Assembly (NCBI GenBank): GCA_052389435.1
Contig: JBQTIB010000010.1
Coordinates: 30,305-94,304 of the forward strand
From: JBQTKD01 sp052389435
GTDB lineage: Bacteria; Actinomycetota; Actinomycetes; Sporichthyales; Sporichthyaceae
DNA: 64,000 bases
Direction: 5' to 3'
The position numbers and the translations under genes are program-made. Within the stretch, counting starts at the first letter, position 1, and the number at the start of each line of letters is the position of its first letter. The notes below the pieces were generated by a model. That model saw nothing but the letters and a program-made list of their open reading frames with translations, made no database searches and was not told the origin of the DNA. Positions 43,734 through 53,500 of this stretch are shown piece by piece.

Positions 43734-44501
43734 CTAGCCGGCCCACCCCTCCGACGCCACGGACGTTCGATCCGCAGCGAAAGCCAGCCCGCCGTACCCA
43801 GGCAGTCGTGCGACGAGCTGCTCCCATTCGGCACCGGCGACGAACGCCGCCGTCGCGAGGATGTCGGCGACGGCCAGATCGGGCCCACGGACTGAGATCG
43901 AAGCCCACCGAGCCTTCACCGTTCGCCCGACTCGCGGGTCCCAGATGTGCCCCCCGCGCTCTCCGGTGCCGGACGTCGCCACCGCTCCCGACACAATGGC
44001 GATGCGCTCGGCGAGGTGGGCACGGTCGGTCGGATCCGCTATGCCGACGACGAACGGAGTCCCGGACGGGCTCGCCACCACGACGTCCCCGCCGGCGTTG
44101 AGGCACCAGTCGAGGTCGGCGACGTCGGTCAGATGCCGGAAGGCCTCCTGCGCCGACCATCCCTTGACCCATCCAGAGGGGTCCCACTCGCCGTCGGGGC
44201 GGCGCGCGTCGAACAGTCCATCGGTGAGCGAGCGAGCCCACTCGCACGCGTCGGCGGCGGCACGTACCTGCGACGGGCACTGAGCCAGCGTCATTTCCCC
44301 GCGATTGAGCCTACTGACGGCGCTGTCGCTCCGGTAGAGGGAGAACAGGCTGTCCACCTCGGCCAGGTCCGCGAACACCCGTCGGGCCGCCCCGTCCGCG
44401 GCCTCCCCGTGTGCGGAGGGGCCGCGAGCGAGCACGCTGACGGGCATACCCATGATCTGCTCGACCCAGCTGCGTCGAGGGATGGCGGTGGACGAACGCA
44501 C
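43734..44501 (-). CDS. apbE: FAD:protein FMN transferase
   Basis: 255 aa from GTG 44501. ApbE features in order: MGMPVSVLARG near the start, LAEVDSLFSLYRSDSAVSRL, NAGGDVVVAS, and SGAVATSGTGERGGHIWDPR near the C-terminus. It would attach FMN to the DxxSGAT threonine of the FMN-binding protein at 34471-34950. No lipobox or signal peptide is seen, so flavinylation may occur in the cytosol or via an unrecognised export signal. Confidence 0.85.
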   Translation of the reverse strand: MRSSTAIPRRSWVEQIMGMPVSVLARGPSAHGEAADGAARRVFADLAEVDSLFSLYRSDSAVSRLNRGEMTLAQCPSQVRAAADACEWARSLTDGLFDARRPDGEWDPSGWVKGWSAQEAFRHLTDVADLDWCLNAGGDVVVASPSGTPFVVGIADPTDRAHLAERIAIVSGAVATSGTGERGGHIWDPRVGRTVKARWASISVRGPDLAVADILATAAFVAGAEWEQLVARLPGYGGLAFAADRTSVASEGWAG

Positions 44502-44777
44502 CCTCGGATTGTCCCAGCAGGACACGCCGCGAGTCGCTCGCACGGCCTTACCCCTCGCGCCGACCCGAGTGAGCCGTGTGCTCAACTCCTCGCCTAGGGC
44601 CGAATGTGTTGCGCGCAGGCGAAGATGGCCCGCCGCTTCAGGCCCACGGGATCGACGACCCGGTGCTCGACTCCTCGACGCTCGAGGTTGACGGAAGCGG
44701 CCCGGGTGACGACCCGCGACCGGACCACGACCTGACCTCCCGCCGCTTGGAGAGCGACGCACGCAACAGGTGCCGGC

Positions 44778-45428
44778 GTGAACCGGACGGGCCGGTGGGT
44801 CGACAATAGGGACGTGGACAGCGCGGGTCGCCCGAGCCGCGGCCGTCGCGAACGGTCCCTGCCGTTGCTGGCGGGAGCGGTCGCGCTCGGCCTCGGTGTG
44901 TTGGGCTGGCTCGCCGCGCAATTGCTGACCCTCTACGTGCTGGGTCACGCCCACGCCGGTGGCGACGGGCACGGCTTCCGGCACGTGCACGGCTGGGCGG
45001 CGCCCATCGCCTTGGGCGCGAGCGCCATGGTGCTCGCCTCCCTCGTCGGACTGCTGCTCCTTCCCGATACCTCGGCGCGGCGCGGGAACCTGACCAGACG
45101 GAGAGCGCTGCGCCGCGCGGTGCTCCTGCCGTCGGCAGCCTTCGCCGTGCTCGACGTCGCGGCTTCGGCGCACGCCGGCTCGGGCCTCGCCCGGACAACC
45201 GCGAGCCTGATCCTGGGCATAGCCCTGCAGGCAGCGGCGGGCGCCGGCGCCGCACTGCTGGCACGAGCCTGCATCGAGTGGGCCACGGCGCCGTCCCTTC
45301 GCGCGGTGTCCTCGCCGCTCCTCCCTCGCAGGGGCCCGGTCCCGGTCGAGGTCCCGCGGCTGGCGCGTTTCGGCTACTGGCAAGGGGCACAGGGACTGCG
45401 CGGTCCCCCGCGCGTCGTCGGTTTCTGA
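44778..45428 (+). CDS. His-rich membrane protein
   Basis: 216 aa from GTG 44778 (AGGTG precedes it); GTG 44814 is an alternative. Membrane segments at about 30-55, 75-100 and 145-165 surround an outer loop rich in histidine (LGHAHAGGDGHGFRHVHG), a likely metal site. A basic C-terminal tail follows. It lies just before the HupE-like gene, and both have features of transition-metal handling. No family name can be given. Confidence 0.55.
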   Translation: MNRTGRWVDNRDVDSAGRPSRGRRERSLPLLAGAVALGLGVLGWLAAQLLTLYVLGHAHAGGDGHGFRHVHGWAAPIALGASAMVLASLVGLLLLPDTSARRGNLTRRRALRRAVLLPSAAFAVLDVAASAHAGSGLARTTASLILGIALQAAAGAGAALLARACIEWATAPSLRAVSSPLLPRRGPVPVEVPRLARFGYWQGAQGLRGPPRVVGF

Positions 45429-45490
45429 CGTCCAGTCGGTTCCGTCGGCTCCGCCCGAACTGCGGGGCGCCCTGCGAAAGGCCCTTTGCC

Positions 45491-46576
45491 ATGCCCGTGC
45501 TCCAGACGCGGGCGGTGCCGCGCATCCTGCGCTGCTCGCTCGTCCTCGTCGTCGTTCTAGTCGCCCACTTCGTAGCCGCCGGCCCTGTCGCCGCCCACGG
45601 CATCGGCGGGGACCTCAGCGACAAGTCGGTCCCGGACTTCGTACCGATCGGCATCGAGCACATGCTGCTCGGGTGGGACCACCTGCTGTTCATCGTGGCC
45701 GTCGTCGTTCTCGCCGGCAGGCCCCGCCGAGCGGCCAAGTTCATCAGCCTGTTCGCCCTCGGCCACAGCATCACGTTGATCGTCGCCACGCTGGCGGAGT
45801 GGCGGATCAGCCCAACCATCGTCGACGTCGTGATCGCGCTGAGCATCGTCTACGTCGGCATCGTCGGCGTGCGCGGCCAGCCCTACCACTGGCGCGCGTT
45901 CGGCGCCGGGGTCTTCGCGTTCGGTCTGGTCCACGGCCTCGGTCTCTCGACCCGCTTCCAGGACCTAGGCCTGCCGGACGACGGGCAGGTCGGACGACTG
46001 ATCGCGTTCAACGTCGGGATCGAGATCGGGCAGCTCATGGCCATCGTGCTCGTCGTACTGCTCGGCCTGCTGATCCTCGACGTCACCAAGCGCCGCGAGC
46101 AGGCGCGCCAACCGCAGGTGTTGCGCGGCGTCAACGTCGCCGTGATCGCAGCGGGGCTCGTCGGCGCCGGTGTGGTATCCGCTCAAGCCGACGGCGGAGA
46201 TCCGTACGAAGACCTTGGCGCTCCCGCGGACGCGGGCTGCACGGTCGCGAAGGTCGAGGCCCCCCTCGTCTACGAAGGCGGGCACCCCGAGCAGAACTTC
46301 TACGAGCCGGGAGAGAAGTACGCCGACCAGGACTTCGGCCACGTCGTCGGCGACGGTTTCGTCGTCATCCGCTACCGCCAGTCCCTACCGAGCGCCGACT
46401 GGTACCCCGTCCGGGACTACGTAGGCAGAACGCAGGGCGTGGTGGCCGGCCCGGTGACCGATCAGGCGAACGCGGTGGAGATCACCACGCAGAGCCGGAC
46501 CCTGCGCTGCGCAGGCATGGACCCCGCGACGGTCGTGAAATTCGGCGACCTGTGGTTGTCCGAGCAACGGCGTTGA
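45491..46576 (+). CDS. HupE/UreJ-family membrane protein
   Basis: 361 aa from ATG 45491. A signal segment and then HupE motifs are visible: FVPIGIEHMLLGWDHLLFIV and ALGHSITLIVATLAEWR, with later AFGLVHGLGLSTRFQ. These His/Asp-containing helices are diagnostic of HupE/UreJ, proposed nickel/cobalt (and perhaps copper) transporters. A soluble C-terminal domain of about 115 residues with two cysteines follows (CTVAKVEA, TLRCAGMD), longer than in basic HupE proteins. Confidence 0.8.
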   Translation: MPVLQTRAVPRILRCSLVLVVVLVAHFVAAGPVAAHGIGGDLSDKSVPDFVPIGIEHMLLGWDHLLFIVAVVVLAGRPRRAAKFISLFALGHSITLIVATLAEWRISPTIVDVVIALSIVYVGIVGVRGQPYHWRAFGAGVFAFGLVHGLGLSTRFQDLGLPDDGQVGRLIAFNVGIEIGQLMAIVLVVLLGLLILDVTKRREQARQPQVLRGVNVAVIAAGLVGAGVVSAQADGGDPYEDLGAPADAGCTVAKVEAPLVYEGGHPEQNFYEPGEKYADQDFGHVVGDGFVVIRYRQSLPSADWYPVRDYVGRTQGVVAGPVTDQANAVEITTQSRTLRCAGMDPATVVKFGDLWLSEQRR

Positions 46577-46645
46577 AGCCTGTAGGGCCAGGTTCTCGGC
46601 GCAACGCAGAGCGGGCCGTCGGACCCGTGCGGGCAGAATGAGCAT

Positions 46646-47314
46646 GTGCGTCCCCACAACCAGTACTGCCCCGTGGCGAAGGCCGCGGAGGCGCTCGGCG
46701 ACCGGTGGTCGCTGCTGCTCATCCGCGAGATGCTCGGCGGAGTCGAACGGTTCAACGAACTCGAACGCGCGCTGCCCGGCATCTCGCGGTCGGTCCTCGC
46801 GCAGCGGTTGAAGGGATTGGAGCACTCGGGAATCGTCGCCCGTCGCCGCGACGCGGCAGGGCGCACCGTGGCCTACGAGTTAACCGCCGCCGGTCGACGT
46901 CTCGACCCGGTCATCCAGGTTCTCGGCGACTGGGGTGCCGAGGAACTGCTCGGGGAACCGCAGCCCGACGAGCTCGACCCGTACCTGCTCGCGCTCTGGT
47001 ACAGCCGCAACGTGGCCGCGGCCGACCGGCCGGCACGTCGGGTCGTCGTCGAACTCGTCTTCACCGGGAAACGACGGGGCCGGTACTGGCTGGTACTGCA
47101 ACCCGACGAGGTGTCGCTGTGCGCGCAACATCCCGGCTTTCCCTCCGACGTCGTTCTCACCGGGCCGCTGCGCGTCCTGTACGAGGCCTACCTCGGTCGC
47201 GGCACCGTCCAGGGAGCGGTGCAACGAGCCGAGGTGAGCCTGGAGGGTCCGCGACGCTTGACAGCGCAGGCCGTGCAGTGGCTGGGGCGAAGCCGCTACG
47301 GCGTGACGGACTGA
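46646..47314 (+). CDS. HxlR-family transcriptional regulator
   Basis: 222 aa from GTG 46646. The N-terminal winged helix has the HxlR signature CPVAKAAEALGDRWSLLLIR, then LPGISRSVLAQRLKGLEHSG. The C-terminal ~110 residues resemble an SCP2-like/ligand-binding extension (FTGKRRGRYWLVLQPDE). It converges tail-to-tail with the MFS transporter, so it may regulate that gene or one elsewhere. Confidence 0.85.
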   Translation: MRPHNQYCPVAKAAEALGDRWSLLLIREMLGGVERFNELERALPGISRSVLAQRLKGLEHSGIVARRRDAAGRTVAYELTAAGRRLDPVIQVLGDWGAEELLGEPQPDELDPYLLALWYSRNVAAADRPARRVVVELVFTGKRRGRYWLVLQPDEVSLCAQHPGFPSDVVLTGPLRVLYEAYLGRGTVQGAVQRAEVSLEGPRRLTAQAVQWLGRSRYGVTD

Positions 47315-47321
47315 CGAGGCG

Positions 47322-48767
47322 TCACACGGCCGCTCGCGTCGTCGCGGTCGGCGATTCCGTGCGGACCTCGCCGGCCGGTCGGAGCAGCATCGCGGCCGCG
47401 ATCGCTCCGACCAGCGCAAGCACGCCCGCTCCAGCGAAGGCCACGGCGAAGCCGGCGGTCAGCGCGTCCGGGTCGTCGGAGGCAGTGGCACCGTTCGCGG
47501 CCGCCAGCGCCGTCATCGCGGCCAGTCCCAGGGCCGAACCGACCTGATAGCTCGTGTTGACGATGCCCGCGGCCAACCCTCCCTCCTCCGGCCGAGCCGA
47601 CGAGATGGCGGTTCCCAGCGACGGAATGAACGCCAACGACATCCCCAGGGCGGCCACCATCGACGCGGGAAGCACGTCGCGGACGAAGGATCCATCGGCG
47701 CGGATCATCGACAGCCATCCCATGCCGGCCGCGAGAACGAGCAACCCCGCGACGGTGATCGCCTTAGACCCGAACTGCGCGACCAGCGGCGGAGCGAGCA
47801 CGATCATGCCGAGCATGATCAGCACCGTCATCGGCAGCAGCGCTGCTCCCGACGGGAAGGCCGAGAATCCGAGCACCTGCTGCAGGTACAGGTTGAGGAA
47901 GAACCACATGGGAATCCAGGCCGCGCCGAGCAGCACCTGGGCCAGGTTGGCGGCAGCGAGGTTGGGAGCGCGGAAGACGGACAGCCTCAGCAGCGGCGCG
48001 CGCACGACGGACTGGCTGACCAGGAACGCCGCCAGCCAACCGATTCCGCCGGCGAGCACTCCCCAGGTGCCGACGGAGGACCAGCCCACCTCGGGTGCTC
48101 GGACGATGGCGTAGACCGACAGGGCGAGGCCGACGGTCACCGTCAACGCGCCGACGAGGTCGACCGATCCACGGCCTGCGCGAGCGCCCTTCGGCATGGT
48201 GGCGGGAATGGCCACCAGGACGACCAGGGCCACTGGAACGTTGACGTAGAACACCCACGGCCACGACGCCCACTCGGTGATCACGCCGCCGAGGAACACG
48301 CCGGCGGTTCCACCTGCCGGTGCTGCGGCGCCGTACAGCGCCAGGGCGCGGGTCAACTCTTTGGGGTTGGCGCCGAACAGAGTGATGAGCAGAGTCAGCG
48401 CGGACGGCGCGATGAGGGCGGCGCCCACTCCTTGAACTGCCCTGCCCGCCAACTCCACCGCGACCGTTCCGGCGGCACCGGCCATCACGGAGCCGACCAG
48501 CAGGACGACCCAACCGGCGGCGAAAACGGCCCGGGCGCCGAGTAGGTCGGACAGGCGTCCACCCAGCAGCAGCAGGCCGCCTAGGGCGATCACGTAGGCG
48601 TTGAAGACCCACGAGAGGTTCTCCTGGCTGAAGCCCAGGTCGGCCTGCATCTTCGGCAGCGCGACGCCGATGATCGAGGTGTCCATGATGACCACGAACT
48701 GCGCGGCCGCGATCAGGGCCAGGGCCCACCAGCGTCGAGCCGGCGGGTGTGTTCGAACGGCTTCCAT
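47322..48767 (-). CDS. MFS drug exporter, DHA2 (EmrB/QacA) type
   Basis: 481 aa with 14 predicted membrane helices. Motif D1-like QFVVIMDTSIIGVALPKMQA in the first helix and motif A GGRLSDLLGARAVF place it in the 14-TM DHA2 group, with LYGAAAPAGGTAGVFLGG as motif C. It would export hydrophobic or cationic drugs by proton antiport. Its partner regulator may be the HxlR protein (47314) or an unlinked one. Confidence 0.9.
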   Translation of the reverse strand: MEAVRTHPPARRWWALALIAAAQFVVIMDTSIIGVALPKMQADLGFSQENLSWVFNAYVIALGGLLLLGGRLSDLLGARAVFAAGWVVLLVGSVMAGAAGTVAVELAGRAVQGVGAALIAPSALTLLITLFGANPKELTRALALYGAAAPAGGTAGVFLGGVITEWASWPWVFYVNVPVALVVLVAIPATMPKGARAGRGSVDLVGALTVTVGLALSVYAIVRAPEVGWSSVGTWGVLAGGIGWLAAFLVSQSVVRAPLLRLSVFRAPNLAAANLAQVLLGAAWIPMWFFLNLYLQQVLGFSAFPSGAALLPMTVLIMLGMIVLAPPLVAQFGSKAITVAGLLVLAAGMGWLSMIRADGSFVRDVLPASMVAALGMSLAFIPSLGTAISSARPEEGGLAAGIVNTSYQVGSALGLAAMTALAAANGATASDDPDALTAGFAVAFAGAGVLALVGAIAAAMLLRPAGEVRTESPTATTRAAV

Positions 48768-48851
48768 CGAAACTCCATGAAGGGTGAGTGCTCGTCAGGT
48801 GAGGTCGGGCGCGCTTCGGTCGCCGTTGCCGAGAACGACGACGCCCGGTGG

Positions 48852-49067
48852 TCAGGCGGCGGTGCCTTCCACGACCTCGTAGCCGGCGGCGGAAACCGCC
48901 GCGCGGACGGCCGCCGCGGGCAGGTCGTCGCCGCCGATCACCTCCACCAAGCCGCGGTCGAGATCCACCGTCACCTTCGAGACGCCCGGGAGGTCCATGA
49001 CCTCCTCGGTGATCGCGGCGACGCAGTGTCCACAGGTCATGCCCTGGACGGCGTAGTTGTACTTCAT
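48852..49067 (-). CDS. copZ: CopZ-like copper chaperone
   Basis: 71 aa, a single HMA domain with GMTCGHC at residues about 9-15 and an ending ...AAGYEVVEGTAA. Being cytosolic and small, it should bind Cu(I) and hand it to CopA or CsoR. A CsoR box (49087-49101) lies about 20 bases upstream of the start, linking it to the copper regulon. Confidence 0.9.
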   Translation of the reverse strand: MKYNYAVQGMTCGHCVAAITEEVMDLPGVSKVTVDLDRGLVEVIGGDDLPAAAVRAAVSAAGYEVVEGTAA

Positions 49068-49086
49068 GACTCGCTCCTATCCGTAG

Positions 49087-49101
49087 TACCCCCTGGGGGT
49101 A
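49087..49101. promoter_or_regulatory. CsoR box at copZ promoter
   Basis: TACCCCC-T-GGGGGTA, a perfect 15-bp palindrome. It ends 34 bases upstream of the copZ ATG on the minus strand, so it overlaps or abuts the promoter. Confidence 0.75.
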
Positions 49102-49311
49102 TCTGGAGGTTAGGTGCGAGCGGCGGGCATCGGCAGTGGAAAAGTGGTTCGAAAAAGCGACCGGTGGGGGTCCCGACTCAGTGGTTCGGAATCAGAACTA
49201 GGCGTCACCCGTCGGGCTGCCTAACGTTCGACAGCGGGGGTGGCCGCGAGGTTCTGGCCAACTGAAGTCGCGCCGATTCTGCGCGGAACCAGGGATCGGA
49301 AGGAGTCGCGC

Positions 49312-49668
49312 GTGACGAGAGCGATCGCCGCTGCCCTGACGGTGCTTCTGTGCAGCACGGGCTGCAGCGGCGCCGGTGGCACGGATCGGGCGGCTTCCGT
49401 GTCCTGCGACGGCACCGCCACCTGCACCGTCGGCTATCCAGCGAAGGCGCGTCCCAACCAGTCGTCCTCGGGCGGCCCGCCCGCCCAGGTGTTCGGTCAC
49501 CAGACGCAACTGTTCAGCATCTCCGGCGGCCAGGCGCTCCTGCGCATCGCCGAGCAGCCGGTGACGCTCACCGTCGGCGACAAGCGGCGGGTTGGCGACA
49601 TCGTGGCGGAGGCGATAGAAGTAACTGAGACGCTCGTGGTGCTGCGATTCGTGCGACAGACAGGCTGA
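49312..49668 (+). CDS. Small lipoprotein, 118 aa
   Basis: GTG 49312 is chosen because GGAAGGAG lies at the right distance. The signal ends in the lipobox LLCSTGC. Mature protein: a Cys pair (VSCDGTATC), then a beta-rich segment (GHQTQLFSISGGQALLRIAE). It looks like a small secreted beta-sandwich of unknown role. It is the last gene before the virB4 remnant and has no visible CsoR box of its own. Confidence 0.6.
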   Translation: MTRAIAAALTVLLCSTGCSGAGGTDRAASVSCDGTATCTVGYPAKARPNQSSSGGPPAQVFGHQTQLFSISGGQALLRIAEQPVTLTVGDKRRVGDIVAEAIEVTETLVVLRFVRQTG

Positions 49669-50051
49669 GGCGATATGGACCTGCGACGTCCCCGGCGACG
49701 GCTCGCAGCACCGGCAGCCCCGCGCCTTCTGAATCTTCGCCGAAGAAACCAGAACTCGGTTTGGATACCGGCGTCGAAGCCCATCGCTTCGAGACCGCAA
49801 CTGTTTTCCGTCGAAGATGTACCAAGGCTCCAGATTGGTGAGGCCGTGCTCGACCACGCTGTCAACGGCACTCGAGTCTTAACCCCCTGACGCGCGGGGG
49901 TCAGTTTTCACGTGCCGTCGACACACGCGAAGGGACTCTTCCGGGTACTCGAATCCAGAGAGGAGATCTGCCCGGTCGAGTAGGCCGGTCCCTGTGGCAC
50001 TCCTGTCCCTCGGCGCCCCCTTCCACTCGGATCGCTAGATGCGGAGTTCGG
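49669..50051. other. Intergenic stretch, no gene
   Basis: No convincing coding sequence is present in these 383 bases. Short ORFs on both strands have poor composition. This is where the cargo ends and the degenerate virB4 copy begins, so it may be a recombination junction. No IS end or obvious repeat was identified. Confidence 0.45.
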
Positions 50052-50459
50052 TCAGGCTTGGTTGGACGGCCTCGCAGGTCCCGGCGATGATGGGCAAGAA
50101 TTGACTCCGACCTCCGTCTCTCGCGGGCGCACGGGACGATCCAGATGCTCGCCACCCACCGGCTTTCCGACTTCGAGCTGGTCGGGGCGGCCGGCTCGGA
50201 AGAGGTCGCCATCGCCCGCAACCTCATCGCCTCCTGCGACACCCGCGTCCTGCTCGCACAGGACACCGGTCCGCTCGAAATGACCCGCGACGCCATCGGC
50301 CTGACCGACGCCGAGTGCGCCCACATCGCCAGCTGGTCCGCCGAGCACAAGGGCTGTGCCCTCTGGAAGATCGGGCGATCCGCCAGCCACCTCGTCCGCA
50401 CGACCCTCACCTCCCGCGAGCGGGAGTTGTTTCACGCCAACGAGCGGATGGTCCGATAA
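50052..50459 (+). pseudogene. virB4: Truncated second virB4 (3' end only)
   Basis: Homologous to the last third of the intact virB4 at 18744-20159. From MLATHRLSDFELVGAAGSEE to the stop at 50457-50459, about 104 residues align with 14 differences. Upstream, homology continues briefly (CAGGTCCCGGCGATGATG at about 50075) but a frameshift near 50095 (AAGAATTGACTCC against AAGATCGACTCC) breaks the frame, and everything before is lost. It is not functional. It suggests a second related element lost its transfer genes at this point. Confidence 0.85.
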
Positions 50460-50553
50460 ATGGGCTCCAGCGTTCTCCGGCTCCGTGTCGGGACGGCTCT
50501 CGCGTCGGCACCGGAAGGAGTCCGCAGCGGCGGACCTGCTGCGGCCGCGGAAC

Positions 50554-53500
50554 TCACCTCCGCCGGTACCCGGCCCATGCAAGGCGTTCGACCGGCTGCG
50601 CCTCCACCGGAGCTGTCACCCGCCGGTCACCGAGCGATTCCAGGGCAGCTTCGAGCGGAGTTTCTCCGCCGCGGCTGAGGCCGCTCTGCGCTCGGCGGGG
50701 CTGAACTGCCTCGCCTGAAGACGGACCCTCGCCTTGTGGCGGCGCGATGAGGCTCAGCCGTACTGTTCCGGTGAACGGAATCCCGCGATAGGTGCCGGTG
50801 ACAGTCAGGTCGTCGGTCGCCGCCATACCGAGGCTCGGCGCCCAGCAGGTTCGTTGTCGTTGCTCGCCTTCGACGTCGCCGGTCAGCGTGGTGCGACGAT
50901 CCACGAGATAGCAGTCCACGGCTCGGCCGTCGACGGTCACGCGACGGGCCTCGACGACAGTGGTTCGGGTGCTACCGCGAACGCCCTCGGCGACCCAGCG
51001 GCTGGTGCGTTCCGCCCCGATCCGGATCGGCGTGGAGAGAAGGACTTGCGGAGGGTCGAATCTGCCGCCGTAGGCCAACCCGGCCGCCGACACGCGAAAC
51101 TCCAGCGCCTCCACCGTGCCCGGACGGTACCGGCGAGTTTCGTTCAAGGTCGCGAAGCTGGTTCGAGTCGTAACCTCCAGCTGCGGTGTCCGTTCGGTCC
51201 CGCCGGTTCGCTCCACCTGGGACGTCGCCTCCTCGTCGAACGGCACGTCGCTGCCCGCCGCGCCGACCGACCGGCTTCCCGTAGCGCGATAGCGCCAGTT
51301 CCCCAGCGCCGGGCTGGCGATGCGAATGGCCGGCGGCTTCGCCGGCCCGACGCTGCGAGACCTCGGCCGCTCGGTCTCCTTCGGCGATCTCGGCAATTTC
51401 GGTGATTTCCGCAAGGCGGCATCGCTGGGGCGGGCCGCAGCCGGCGCGGCGGTCTTTCGCGTACTCGCCTCGGCTCGCGGGGGCAGCGAGGCAGGCGCCG
51501 ACGAGACGGCGGGTGGGCGGGGACTCGCGGGCGCTGCGTTGCCGACGCGGGCCGGCGGCGCTGCCGCCGTGGCAGTGGCCACCTCGACGACGGGATCGCC
51601 ACCGCGGCCGGAGAACGCGACGACGCCCAGGGCGGTGGCTATGCCCAGCACGGCCGTCCCCGCGGCGGGGCGGGCCCACCGGACCGGCTTGGCCACCGGT
51701 AGGCCGGTAGAGGGCCAGAAGGCGTGCTTGCCAAGGAGGATGGTGGCTGCGGGGACCACGAGACTGCGCACGATGAAGGTGTCGATCAAGACCCCGACGG
51801 CCACGCCAAAACCGAGTTGCCGAACGTTCGCGATCGGTGTGATCAGCATTGCGCCGAAGGTGCCCGCGAGAACCATGCCGGCCGCGGTGATCGTCGGGCC
51901 GGTGATGACGAGTGCCTCGCGCGTGGCATCGGCGACGGAACGTCCGGCGTCGATTTCCTCGCGGATGCGTCCGGTGATGAAGATGTTGTAGTCCGAGCCG
52001 AGCGCAACCAGCATCACGAACAGCAGCACCGGCAGGAAGAAGGCGACTCCGGGATTGCCGAGCAGGTCCTGGAACACCACGGCGGTGATGCCGAGGGCGG
52101 CGAGCATCGACAGGACAACGCTGGCCAGCAGGTAGATCGGGGCGACGAGTGATCGCAGCAGCAACGCGAGGACGATGAAGACCACGGCGAGCGCGAGCGC
52201 GCCGACGGTGACGAGGTCGCCGTCCATGAGGTCCTGGATGTCGCCGAAGTAGGCGCTGGGTCCGGCTACGGCGAGTTGGGCTCCTGCCAGCGGACCGCCC
52301 GCGAGCTCTGTGGCCGCCCACTCGTCGAGGTCCCGCACGAAGTCCAGGGCCGTCGGGCTGTACGGGCTGACCTTCAGCGCGACCACAATTCGGGTGGTGG
52401 TGGCGGAGGAGTCCAGGAAGTAGCCCAGTCGTTCCCGCAGTTGCGGGTACTGCTCCAGAATCGCCGCGTCCAGCCGCAGTCCGCGCGGGGATTGGAGGGC
52501 AGCGAGCAACGGGCCGACGTCCACGCGGTCCGGGTCGATTCCCAGTGCCGAGAGGTCCTTGCCGCCCGACAACGCCTGGATGTTGTCCGCCGTCAGTGGG
52601 CGGCCGACCGGCTGGGTCACCGAACGGACCTCGGCGACGTCGGGTCGTGCGGCGAGCGCGTCGACGAGGCGATCCAGCTCCCGCATTCGGGCCTGGTTCA
52701 GCAGCGTTCCCCGCCCCGATACGACGAGGAAGGCAGGGGCCACGAGGCCCGAGGGGTAGTGCTCGGCGAGCAGTTCGAATCCCTGGCGTGCCTCCGCGGT
52801 GGCCGGGAGTTCGGCAGGGATGTCGAAGGAGGGTCGGACGGTGGTGGCGGCCAGTGCGGGGACGGCGAGGACCATCAGCCCGGCCGTCAGCACCGCCGCG
52901 GGCCGTCGGCTCACCAGCGCCGCGAGACGTTCCCAGCGTCGACGTTGCCGCTCGAGGGCCTGAGGGGAGGACTCCGGCGACGGCCAGAAAACGGCGGGTC
53001 CAGCCAGCCGAAGAAGGGCGGGGGTCAGGGTCAGCGCCGCGGGGACGGTCACCGCGATGGCGATGGCGAGCACGGGCCCCATCGACCGCAGCAGGCCGAG
53101 TTCGGCGGCGAGGAAGGCCAGGAAGGCCAAGCTCACCGTCGCTCCGGAGGCGATGATCGTCGGCGCGACCGCGCGGGTCGCCTTCGACAGGTCCCGACGC
53201 CTGGTCTCGGCCGTGCGCCCGGCCTCGCGATAGCGAGAAAGCACGAACATCACGTAGTCGGTCCCGGCGCCGAAGGCCATGACGACCATGAACGTCTCGG
53301 CGAGGCTCGCCACCCCGAGGCCCGCCTCGGCCAGGTATCCCGCGGCGCCGCGGGCGACGGCGAACGCGCACAGAACGCTGACCAGCGAAATCAACGGAGC
53401 GAGCGCGGAGCGGTAGACCAGCAGCAAAATCAGCAGCACCAGTGCTACGGTCGCCAGGGCCGTGCGGTCGAAGGCGTCCAGAATCGCATCGGCCTGGTCG

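Noticed and set aside
44594..44806. 70-codon minus-strand ORF between apbE and the His-rich membrane gene
   Set aside because: TTG start without a site, no domain; the 276-bp gap is treated as noncoding.
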